Origin: Corticium candelabrum
Lineage: Eukaryota > Porifera > Homoscleromorpha > Homosclerophorida > Plakinidae
Direction of reading: 5' to 3'
Assembly: GCF_963422355.1 (NCBI RefSeq)
Contig: NC_085105.1
Coordinates: forward strand, 3,226,052 to 3,290,051
Length of the DNA stretch: 64,000 nt
Shown piece after piece: positions 14,696 through 24,478 of the stretch. Positions within the stretch are counted from its first letter, which is position 1; every line of letters begins with the position of its first letter. A model generated the notes under the pieces. It was not told the DNA's origin, did no database searches, and worked only from the letters and a program-made list of their open reading frames with translations. The translations under genes were made by a program, and so were the position numbers.

Positions 14696-15305
14696 CACTG
14701 ACAAACAACCGTATTCTCCTACACTCATTCTCTGCCTGACACTGAACAAGTCGTTCTGTGTACTCAATCTCAATTGCCAATAGTATTACTGTGTGTTTAC
14801 ACTGGCACGTCCAAGCAAGCGGCACCGTGTCAACCCAATGTAGCTCAGTCAAACGTGTCAGTGTAGACACGAGTGAGCCAAGCCTGGAACAAACCAACAC
14901 AATCCATTCAATGTGAATGAGCTGGGTCAAGCTGGTTGGATTCCAAATATTGACAAGGCATGTACGGCTGCTTGTAATACCCAGACCTGTCTGTCGTAAT
15001 CAGACACAGACAATAAACCTCATTTATACTGCACTGACACGCTTCATATTTCTTTAAGGAAACAGCAGATAGAATGTAATCACTCTAACGTTTATGTTTT
15101 AGCTATTGTGTGATGAGATGCCACATTTCTATGGCTTGGTTAAAAGATGGCAGCGTCAGCAGGTGCTAGCCCATTTGCGATTCATACCCTATCTGAAACA
15201 TTTCGATGAAACTGCCTGGTCTTGATCAGTCTTGTCAGTGTAAACAATGAATTAGATTCAGTACAGCTGCAAAAAAGTCACTGCAGCGATGTCCTTCAAA
15301 GCACG

Positions 15306-15388
<83 letters not shown>

Positions 15389-15629
15389 ACATGTATGAAG
15401 CCCACATCACAATAGATGTTGTGCAGGTTAGAATGTTACGTATGTACACAAACACTAGTATGTATGCTGTGGCACCACCCATACGTATTACATTAGTGCA
15501 GTATGTGACTAAAACGTAAAGTGCACACTTGTGTGTGTGCATTGCATCTAGAATAAATGTGATTTAACTTAATGAAGACAAAGTCCCAACAATGAACACA
15601 CACGCACACATGCTCGCACGCAGCACACA

Positions 15630-15679
<50 letters not shown>

Positions 15680-18528
15680 ATCAGTAACAATTCTCGTCAC
15701 AATTAGCAAGCAAATGTAGACTGGACTAACCTGGTGAAATGATAGTTGAACTGCTACTGTTTTTCTGGTCAGATATGGCCTTGACTCTACCAGAAACAAG
15801 TACACACAATGATATAGAAAGGAAGATAAGAAGCACACAAACAGCTTTCTCTGTGTTATCTCTGTTATACATGTAAATTACATTACAAAAACAATCATAA
15901 ACTGATACTCTTTACAACAAACAGTCCAGTCAGAGGTTGTGATTGTGTGATACCTTGACTATGTCAACAAACTGTAATACAAACTAGTCTCTTAGGGCTG
16001 GTTCACAATATCAACCCTGAGGCTCACCTGAGCGTCAACATCAAAGACACTGCCTTGACCCAAGCGGCATCCTTTGATGTTCATGCTGACCCTGACGCTG
16101 GAATAAAATTCATTTCTAGTCCAGCGTCAGCGTCAATATTGTGAACCAGGCTTAACTCAACAGAATCTCACTTGAAGGCAATTATTAATTGAGCAAAGTA
16201 AACTCCCTTTGCCATTGATTTCCCTAAGCTGCAATGGCAACATGAGTATTTACCCTATTTCTACCCTTTAGCAAATCAAATGTTTAGCAAATTTGTTGCC
16301 TTCTTGATGTCGTTCTTTAGTTTTCCAAAAAAACAAGGAGCTACACCATGATCCCATATAGTCTCATGTAGCCAGACCTTTTCCCACTGAAGTATGATGG
16401 CAGCTAAGGTATGGCTAGGGTGTGGCTATGTGAGACTAGATCACATAAGTGTTAATTAATAATTGATTACATTAGACAACAACAACAAAAGGTAAATATG
16501 GCAAACTAGAAGGCGTCCTGATAGGTGTGAGATACTAATTGAGCTGTGAGATCCTTTATCAGTCTCTTTTGCCATTGCGATTGCGTGCCTGTGCTCTTTA
16601 TTCAGTCTGCTTGTGTCTCTAGTAGGTCTGAACTCAAACATCTTTGTGTGTTACGTGTTGTGTCTATCGTATTGTCTGTGTTACAGCTCTAGCTATGGCA
16701 CGAGTACTTTCATTAGCCAACAGCATTAAGCTGTCTTCAAACAGGCCGTGCGAAAGGTTCAAAACAAGCTCGCTTGCTCTAAATTAGGGTTGAGTTTAAG
16801 GTTACGTTTCAATCTTATTGCCCTAGTGGGAGTGATGTGTGCATTACTAAGTGGGAACTTGACATGGTCCACATATCTCACAAACGATAACATAAACAAA
16901 CTCAACTAAACAGAAACACATACAAAACAAATACGTAACTTCTTGCTTGATTTTTTACCTTAATTTCAGTGCAAACACAAACCATAAAGCATGATCTCTC
17001 ATGATACTTTAGCCGTAAAAGTTTTATTAAGCTAGAAATGTCGGAAAACTTAACATAAGGATACCTGGCCCAAGCATTCATAGCAACATTGCTTGCATAG
17101 GCTCGCCAGCTTAGAACACATCCGTAATTCTAAGTTAGTCCACAACTAATAACAGCACCACTCGACAGCTTTACAACAAACCAGCCAACTTTACCTCAAG
17201 CCGGCCAGCTTTAAAATAAATGTTTTAATCAGTTCGTAACGTCTACCCAATCGAACAAGGAACACTGCATGTGCACAACAAACGACAAAGTTGCCAAACT
17301 AGTGCCTGAAAAATACACTAAAATACTAAAAATTTGAACAAGCAGTCGAGCCCATATCTGACAACTACAAGTGTAGTCGACAGGAAAAGTCAATTAACAG
17401 ATAAATTATCGAACTACACTTACTAAGAAAAGTCTAATGCTCAGTGATCAACCTTGAATAAACAGTTGGGCTATTAATTAAATTAATTGAAAAAAGCAAA
17501 ACTGTTAGAGACAATCTGCGATAGAAGAAAAGGAGGTACAGTTGCCACTCATTTCTTACCTGAAGCTATACTCCTTTCCTGCCTGCAGGTTCTCAACAAG
17601 ATGCTGAACATCTGTCCCACTACATCCACCAAACGCCATTGAGGCTATTAACGGACATGTTACAACTGACCACAACACTCACTTGTAAACAAACAGAAAC
17701 TTGGAATCTCGACTGTGCGCCATCTCCAGCTGATACACCCAGTTCGATTGACTCCTACCGTCTCCATCCGGCTCGCACCACGTCACACGAGCTGATCGAC
17801 TCTCCACCTCGACAATCTAAAAAACAGATCAACGTGACGTCACACAAAGAGAAACGTTGTCCATTGTAATTCATTGTGCAGGCTGACAGCTACGCCACTC
17901 CTACACTTTTGTTGCACGTCAGAACGACGACGAACAAAGCAATGAAACGAGCACAGCATGTCTACCTTGGGTGCGTGTATAGAAGTCGGTGCAGTAAAGC
18001 TCTGTGAGCATTTCTCTACACAATAACAAGACGAATAATTAAAACCATCGAGCCCACTCCCACTTCTCCAACAATCCAACAAAGACCTGTTCGCGTCTCT
18101 GCACTCTCAGACGTCTCAAAAAGCGACCCGGTCGGCGAATGGACTCCATTAGCCAATGGCATTGCTTCACCATTCTGCACGTCGACAGAAGGCGCGATGT
18201 TGTATGAAACCGATTCATTCACTAACTTGCCAGCAACGAACATCTGCTGAGCAAAGCCTCCGCCACCGACCGGAACGAGACGGACAAGGACGGGCTGACC
18301 ATCCGGTCCTAGAATCGGTTCGCCATTCGGTCCTTGCATGGCAAAACCTTGAAGCGCCGTTGCTAGTGGAACCTGGACGCGGACATGTTGCCCAGGGGTA
18401 CTTCCTCCGGGAATCGTTCGGACTGGCGAGTCTGACGGCACGACTGAGTTTGTTTTTCTTTCTAAATCGCCATTTTCCGTCATCGTTTTCTCCTCGACGG
18501 CTTCGTCCCCGAGTCCCTTTTTCTCCAT
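5906..18528 (-). CDS. FNDC3: FNDC3-type tail-anchored protein with nine FN3 domains
   Basis: A 26-exon model stays in phase throughout and gives 1094 residues (human FNDC3A/B are about 1200). Exons, high to low: 18528-18087, 18015-17966, 17816-17683, 17619-17560, 15786-15731, 14543-14449, 14386-14333, 14268-14141, 14074-13944, 13888-13848, 11979-11893, 11826-11751, 11644-11582, 11525-11460, 11125-11007, 10948-10837, 10777-10706, 10644-10541, 9437-9324, 9256-9113, 9053-8961, 8898-8738, 7629-7423, 7356-7190, 6512-6379, 6280-5906. The N-terminus is polar and glycine/proline-rich (PNGEPILGPDGQPVLVRLVP). Nine fibronectin type III repeats follow, recognised by a W near the start and Y.FRV near the end (VTWCEP, TIKWS, IGWKEP, KLIWG, LHWS, LIEWQ, VTWIPP, LRWGV, LQWDP). 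The last about 20 residues (AVLSICLLLLALLLGYMLV) are a membrane anchor, as in FNDC3A/B, which sit on ER/Golgi membranes. The intron before the last exon is GC-AG. The start is shared head to head with ATG3. Confidence 0.93.
6296..6350. repeat. (AAAT)n array in FNDC3 intron
   Basis: Tandem aaat/aaataaat units in the last FNDC3 intron. Confidence 0.6.
6575..7010. repeat. CAGA/GACA tetranucleotide minisatellite
   Basis: Long stretch of gaca/caga units in an FNDC3 intron. At 6655-6740 it becomes a 20-base higher-order unit (agacagagagccagacaaac) repeated about four times. A non-repetitive insert at about 6845-6900 matches modules beside CTGT arrays at 50.9-51.4 kb. All open frames here are artefacts of the repeat. 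Confidence 0.9.
7671..7744. repeat. (GT)n microsatellite
   Basis: About 37 uninterrupted GT units in an FNDC3 intron, some 40 bases from the exon at 7629-7423. Confidence 0.95.
8343..8689. mobile_element. MITE with GTCCACACT-type inverted ends
   Basis: The left end reads aaggcctgtccacacta. The right end read in reverse is aagccctgtccacactgg. The body is about 347 bases with no coding content and lies in an FNDC3 intron. The ends resemble other elements here with GTTCACA/GTCCACA termini. Confidence 0.7.
12145..12946. mobile_element. 802-base non-autonomous DNA element with 5-base target duplication
   Basis: It begins CAGGGGTTTCCC and ends GGGAAACCCCTG, a perfect 12-base inverted repeat. It is flanked on both sides by TATTG (12140-12144 and 12947-12951). 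A second inverted repeat lies inside (about 12268-12325 against 12470-12535, sharing TTACTTGA/CAAGTA and TCTGCCC/GGGCAGA). No intact coding frame is seen. It sits in an FNDC3 intron. Confidence 0.8.
13175..13572. mobile_element. Pogo/Tigger-like MITE
   Basis: The left end carries aacctccgagatccggac and the right end reversed carries aagccttcctaatccggac. Both ends abut TA. It lies in an FNDC3 intron. The repeat is imperfect, so the exact edges are uncertain. Confidence 0.55.
14629..14691. repeat. (TG)n microsatellite
   Basis: TG array in the FNDC3 intron upstream of the exon at 14543-14449. Confidence 0.95.
14794..15246. mobile_element. MITE with TGTTTACACTG ends
   Basis: The left end is TGTTTACACTGGCACGTCC. 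The right end reversed is TGTTTACACTGACAAGACT. The body is about 450 bases, non-coding, in an FNDC3 intron. Confidence 0.65.
15307..15388. repeat. (CA)n microsatellite
   Basis: About 40 CA units in an FNDC3 intron. A second CA array follows at 15632-15677. Confidence 0.95.
15992..16155. mobile_element. 164-base MITE with GGTTCACAATAT ends
   Basis: The left end is ttagggctggttcacaatat and the right end reversed is ttaagcctggttcacaatat. These are strong inverted ends for so short an element. The TTA/TAA at its edges would suit a Harbinger-type target site, but this is inference. Confidence 0.75.
16359..16438. mobile_element. Short TAGTCTC-family palindromic MITE
   Basis: Starts tagtctcatgtagccagacc and ends gtggctatgtgagacta, the termini of the foldback family whose large copies are at 25604-26642 and 33112-33859. 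Confidence 0.65.
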
Positions 18529-18704
18529 GTAGCGTCGTCAACTGAATTAGGAGAGTCTAAGTTAGTTCACGCGAAGTGACAACGGCGTTGGAAGCCTTTG
18601 CTTCTCACGTTTATGAGCAAACACTCAACAACCAGACAATATAACCGATGCCTACATACCGCATGCGCAATACAACACGACGCGTCACGTGACGAGTGTC
18701 AACG
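18529..18704. promoter_or_regulatory. Divergent FNDC3/ATG3 promoter with CLEAR-type E-box
   Basis: This 176-base spacer lies between two divergent start codons. It carries an NRF1-like CGCATGCGCA at about 18660-18669. It also carries GTCACGTGAC at 18684-18693, eleven bases before the ATG3 start codon. That palindrome is the consensus bound by TFEB-class factors in lysosome and autophagy genes. Function is inferred. Confidence 0.6.
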
Positions 18705-21700
18705 ATGCAGAAAGTCATCAACTTCGCTCACAGCAAGGCCTTGGCCGTCGCCGAGTACATCGTTCCAGTTCTCAAGGTTTCTCCTCGTTTCTTAGGCAAT
18801 CGATGCGTTTTTACAAAAAATTCTGTTTTTGACGTGACGTCAGGACTCCAAGTTCAAGGAAACCGGACATCTCACACCAGATGAGGTAGTCGACGCATTT
18901 CTCGCTTCTGTCAAAATTACAAGTTGCCATCCCGTTACAGTTCGTCGTGGCTGGTGATTTCTTGGTACATCATTGTCCCACGTGGTTTTGGTAAGCGACT
19001 CGCACACTACACGGAAATCTAGACGCAATGACGTCATAAAAGGATGTAACGCGTGTAGACAAGTGATGACGTAGTAATTGGTGCTAAATTAAATTAGATA
19101 TACTACATGTATATATCTACTCAGTATTTATATAATTGATTAATTCAAAATAATTTTTATTGATGCAATTTAAAGTTTCAGTTATGACTTTCTACCTCAG
19201 CATACATACTCTATTATGAGTCGTACTGTGTATGTAGGTCTCCCGGCGACGAGTCAAAAACTCGATCGTACCTACCAAAAGACAAACAATTTTTAGTGAC
19301 AAAGAATGGTCAGTACGTTGATTTGGTAGTTATTAGCATGTTGGTGACAACACATGCTGCTGATGGTTTAGTACCGTGTTATAAACGATGCAAATACATG
19401 GAAGCTATGGAGGTGAAGGAGAGAATAATCGACGAAGGAGACGACGAGGGTGGCTGGGTGGAGACACAATTCGAACAAGGCGGTATGCACGTAGTTTGCT
19501 TCAAATTCTAGTTTTATCTTACAAATTTGTAAAAAAATTGTCACATTGCTATACAGTGTGTTTTGATCGACAGATGCAAGCGTGTCTACTGCCCAGGAGA
19601 AAGTGGCTGACATGTCTATAGATGGCAAGGTGTGTAATAGTCTGTCTATGCATCCTATTATTACTTGGAAGTTGAGATGTTTATATTAACAACCAATGAG
19701 CAGGGCCGGCGAAGCACTCCAGATGTTGGATGACCAAACCCCACCCACAGTGAATGTAAAATAGCTAATTTATTTAATCACTTGAACCAAATTTCTGGAA
19801 GTTCTTGTCAAGAGTTCGTTGCTGAAAGTCCCATTTTCAAATTTTGGGTAGGACATGGCTCACCTGGCCCACCCTGCTCCGCTGGCCCTAATGAGTACGT
19901 TTGTATATTGACTATTGCTGGTGCCACTATAGATCCGACTTACTGTTGATGTCCAGTAGTGTACTTGGAATATAGTTTTTCTATATTTTTGTAGACTGAA
20001 CGAGCTACACATACCTCTGTGTCTGGACCTCTTCCTGTCCAAGACGAAGGTGACGACGATGACGATGAAGAAGCAGCTGATATGGAAGGTACTGGTCGTT
20101 TAGTTCTAGTTATGAGTATCGACGCTCACCGAACTGACTACATATTGTAGAGTATGAAGAGAAAGGGCTCGGTGAAATTGAAGACGATCCGGTATGTGCT
20201 GAAATTAAAGGAAACACTACAGTACATACTGTATATCCATAGTCCATACACATAGTGGTATGCAGACATCCAGTATCATGTTTTATTGCTTTCACCAAAT
20301 CCCTCAGTGTATGCCTGTTGTAATGACCATTAGGTCTGCAAATTGGGTCGTTGGATTCAATGATAGATCAGGGCTCCATTGCCCCAGTAGCACGCAATTG
20401 CAAAATATGAACAAGAAATAACCTCTTGGAAGACTGTAGTGTCTGTTTGTATTAAATTATTAGTTAGTTATTTGTTAATTATTTATTTGTTAATTTAACT
20501 ATTACTTAACTATTTATTTATAAATTATTTAATATATTTATAAGTAATTAATAAGTAACAAAACTACATTATACAAAACTAATAAATTCAATTAATCAAT
20601 AAATTAATCGTTAATTAATATATTAACAGGATCGACAGTCTGTTTCAAGTGAATGTAATGGTAGTGCATCTACTATAAAGGCAATATTGCAAGCATGCTG
20701 TAAACCAATAAAGTTTTGGTGGCGCAAAAATTTCTGTACCTCCTGAAAATTCTGTTTCGTTAACAATCTAGTTTTGATGAAACACCTCAAAAGCTTGAGA
20801 CTCCTTGGCTGGATTTATAGTACACTAGACCACATTTACAGTTGTGTAACACAATAGTAGGTGTGCACTGCGTAGTTAGATGATAATTGCAATAATTACA
20901 TGCTCACAGACATTGCTGTTTGCTCCTAGAGGTTTGACAACTTTCACAAATTTAGCTAAAGAGATCAAAGTAGGTTACTGGTATTTATAAATATTTATTT
21001 ATATATATATATATTTATACTTTAAGTACCTACATTAAATCTCTCTGTCTGGAATTCATTACAACCAAGCTACATTGTCCAAGCAGCAATGCTTGCAGGA
21101 ATAGCAGCCGAGGCCGGTGAGGTTGAAGAAGACTTCCGACACAACGTTTTGGTGTCAGCTGCAGGAAGTGTTTTCCATCCTCTCATTGTCGAATCTTTAG
21201 GATTATGGTCAGTTCACAGCTTGAAAATTATCAAGCTCATTGCAAGAAAAGATTGACTTTTAGTCAGACAGTAGATTACTTACAGCAACAGCTATCCTGC
21301 CAGCTATGGCACTACAATACTAAGATGATTTGTTTAGGTTATTCTTTGATGGTAAAGATGATGTTATATTTCTTCCTCCTTTGCCATATTTATTTATATT
21401 TATACTTATTTATATAAATAAATATTTATACAAATACATATTTATTACAACTCCTTGCTAAATATAAATATAATTAATAATTTAATTAATAACTAATTAA
21501 TAAATTAATTATTAAATTAATTGATAATTTATTTATTAATATGTAACAGCTATCTGTTACATTATGACTATATAATGCCAAGATGATTTTACATAGATTA
21601 GCGTTGGACTGTAGAGAGAGTGCTTTATTAGCTTTCTAGCTTGTTCTGTGATTTTTTATTTTATAATATAATATAATATATTTTCTCCCCTTCTAACCCT

Positions 21701-22428
21701 CTAATTATTGAACCATATTATTGCTATCTGAAGGTAGATCTCGCGAAAAACCTCAACCGTATCTACTAGCAACCTTTGATAAATCATTCTAACATTATAC
21801 ATCCACAGTTATATGGAGAGTTGTTGCATCAGGTTCTTTTGCGTCTGTGAAAATGAGTAAATTGTTACAGCAAACACTCTTGAGCAGATTGACTTAAAAT
21901 ATAGATATAAATAAATATAAATAAATACATAAATCACCACCGAAATTTCTTGGTTTACAGTAATCACTGCATCATGACAATGATGGTGTGTGTGTGTGTG
22001 TTTGTGTATAATCTGCAGGCATCACTTCAGCAAATTACGTCCATGCCATCGGGTGCCGAAGCTGAAGGAGACACTGTTTTGCAGACTCGTACGTATGACT
22101 TAAATATTACCTACGACAAATACTACCAAACACCGAGACTGTGGGTCTTTGGTTACGATGAGGTACTTCCATTGATTGAACTCTGACATGTAACCATGGT
22201 AACAGTTTTATTGCAGCATGCCCACCCACTTCATCACAAACAAATGTTGGATGATATCAGTCAGGTACATACTTTGTGACTCTCTGACTCTATGTCTACT
22301 TGAGAAGTCCTGATTGCAGGATCATGCTAACAAGACGGTGACGATTGAGCCACATCCACACATTCCTGGACCTCCACGAGCATCAATACATCCATGCAAG
22401 TGTGTTGTGCAAACAATATAGCAATATG

Positions 22429-22506
<78 letters not shown>

Positions 22507-22946
22507 AGTACAAATAGTTAGGCATCTAGCTGCTCACTTTTATTAATAAATGTTCTAAACAAGTTATCACACTGGCTTTGTCACCAAACCATCCACAAAT
22601 GCTTTCCAGTGTACTACATCCTAGTTAACCAAACTGTCTCATTTCTGGCAGGCATGCAGACGTGATGAAGAAAATTATTGAGACAGTGGCAGAGGGTGGA
22701 GGCGAGCTCGAAGTTCACATGTATCCTTCCATAAATAATTTATATAAAAATTAGGCGTTATTCAGTACTCAAAACGCATACTGATTGTACCAAGTGTTAG
22801 TAGGCTTTGAGTGTCTGTTGTTGATCACTGGTTTCTATACAGATTTCCTTGACTTTTGGTCTAGGTATTTGCTCATCTTCCTTAAATTTGTACAAGCAGT
22901 GATACCAACAATAGAGTACGACTACACCAGGCAGTTCTCCATGTGA
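18705..22946 (+). CDS. ATG3: ATG3, E2-like enzyme for Atg8/LC3 lipidation
   Basis: ATG3 receives Atg8/LC3 from ATG7 and transfers it to phosphatidylethanolamine during autophagosome growth. Fourteen exons keep phase and give 336 residues (human 314): 18705-18776, 18844-18885, 18941-18990, 19238-19308, 19372-19482, 19574-19629, 19995-20088, 20151-20191, 20630-20680, 22019-22162, 22217-22264, 22320-22399, 22652-22720, 22865-22946. The start [18 protein letters not shown] is the membrane-sensing amphipathic helix. Then come [12 protein letters not shown], the acidic loop ([15 protein letters not shown]) and the core [19 protein letters not shown]. The catalytic cysteine is Cys286 in SIHPCKHADVMKK, and the C-terminus is [14 protein letters not shown]. 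The intron after exon 9 has a GC donor (aag|gcaata). Exon 5's donor was set by phase. Intron 9 holds a degenerate transposon coding scrap near 21.1 kb, and intron 6 a hAT-like MITE. Confidence 0.96.
19701..19889. mobile_element. hAT-like MITE in ATG3 intron
   Basis: The left end CAGGGCCGGCGAAGCA pairs with the right end, which reversed reads AGGGCCAGCGGAGCA. It is flanked by AATGAG on both sides (ending 19700 and starting 19890). Its last base has probably mutated. Confidence 0.65.
21085..21260 (+). pseudogene. Transposon-derived coding scrap in ATG3 intron 9
   Basis: A frame with [31 protein letters not shown] and KIIKLIARK resembles the C-terminal part of retroelement ORFs that end with F.PLVVE..G.W. 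It has no start or stop context and is short. It is assigned by memory of that motif only. Confidence 0.35.
22430..22506. repeat. (CA)n microsatellite
   Basis: CA array in the ATG3 intron just after the catalytic-cysteine exon. Confidence 0.95.
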
Positions 22947-24386
22947 ACAGTGAGTTTAGTAGCAGGGCGGATAGACTAGACCTGTTAATGCTTTGGCTGT
23001 GACTGTGTGGCTTGTTTAAATTTCATGTAACGTTCGCCACTAAATGTGATCGTCCAGATTGTTACGCAATCGCAGTGTACGTCCAAATTCTACATGAAAT
23101 TCAATGTAAATATTTTGTGGTACATTTTTTTGAGTTTTGGATGATGTTGAAAACACCTGATTGATTCATATCCATAAAGGGTAACTGACATGCAAAATCA
23201 AAAACGTTTTATTGCATTTTTCATTTGTTCGTAACGTCCGTTTGCCCCCAAAATTAAAAGCTTAATGAGGAAGCACTACAGTGCAAACTCTCCAAGTGCT
23301 ATAGCTATGTAGCTTGATTCACATCCAACATATTAAACATACAGGACATTTATTTGGTCACGGGTTGCCTTGCAGGTACAGTACTGTACAGCAAGTAGTT
23401 GTACGTTGGGCATCACATGACCAGGACTACCCTCACTTCTTCAGTCTCCTTGTAGCAATGAGTATTGTGGTCTACGTAGGCAGTTGCCATTTGCCAAAAT
23501 GTCAATACTCTTTCAGAGTAATCTACCGATGTCTGTTGCTGGAAGGTGAAAAGTTGGTAGGGGGGAGGTACGTATCTCGTGAGGTGCGTATCTCGTGAGG
23601 TCATCAATGGAGTTCCCAACTGTTAGCCAGATGCTAATGGCATCAACAAATTAACTAGAGAATAAACTATTTGCATCATAGTGTCACATATTTTGCATGA
23701 TTATCTAACATAACAAAAACAACAACAACTATCAACAAATACAATCCACGGTTTATTCTCAATTTGTTCATCATAGTGAGCTATCTTACTAATTAATAAC
23801 TTTCCATTCAAGGTTTGACAAAACAATTTTCAAGTATTGCTAAACGGAATCTTGCAGCCATACATGTATGTAGTAAATATGCATCATAGTAAGCATTGAG
23901 GCAGCTTTGGTCCACTGTAGACATTTAAGTGTCTTAAAAACACCGAGTAAGTGCTTACCTCCTCCCTCTCCCCCGGAGGCATGAAACGCTAGGGTACAGT
24001 AGGCTGTCAGTCACGTGACATACGACTGAACGACTCTCTCTCTGCCTACTGCGTAACACGTGACCATTACATTCAAGCTGCATAGCAGCTGAGGGTTTGC
24101 ACTTTAGTGCTTCTTCATTTTTGAGTGAGAAATCCAGCCAAACACAACCAGACACTAGCAAACGTATGTCACCAACTTGTACGACCCTCAAGTAACAAAG
24201 GGAATTTCTGTGCAAGCCTTTGAGATACGCCCGTAGTTGGTGTACATAAGGTAGTGCCACGCCATCCATGAATACAACAGTGTGAGTCACTTTGTACATA
24301 CATAGTACAAATAAATCATTATCTTATGTAGAAACTATTGTTACCAGAAAGTGGTCTACATGTACGTACAACCAGGTCAGCAAGTA
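22947..24386. other. Intergenic, convergent ATG3/SELENOT 3' region
   Basis: No convincing exon is seen on either strand. It contains a GTCACGTGAC palindrome at 24010-24019. The open frames present are short and have no recognisable motifs. Confidence 0.5.
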
Positions 24387-24459
24387 TAGCAACAGACCTT
24401 TCTCCGGGTGGGAACGGTGGTAAACCACTTGAGTTCCTACCTTTCATTAACTGTTGCTA
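24387..24459 (-). promoter_or_regulatory. SECIS element of SELENOT
   Basis: Read on the minus strand, it starts about 20 bases after the stop codon. Helix I is tagcaacag (24459-24451) pairing perfectly with ctgttgcta (24395-24387). The 5' quartet is ATGA (24447-24444). Thirteen bases later comes the unpaired AA (24430-24429). Helix II is ggtaggaac against gttcccacc with one A/C mismatch. A small apical hairpin, gtgg-ttta-ccac, makes it a form 2 SECIS. The 3' quartet GA lies in ggaga (24405-24401). It should recruit SBP2 to decode the UGA in SELENOT. Confidence 0.88.
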
Positions 24460-24478
24460 CAATCGCTATTTCCCTGGT

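Noticed and set aside
18156-18545. 129-residue plus-strand frame opposite FNDC3 exon 1
   Set aside because: It is the antisense shadow of the real exon; the minus strand continues in phase into 25 further FN3 exons.
23314-23619. Plus and minus frames of 68-94 residues between ATG3 and SELENOT
   Set aside because: No motif, no splice context and overlapping on opposite strands.
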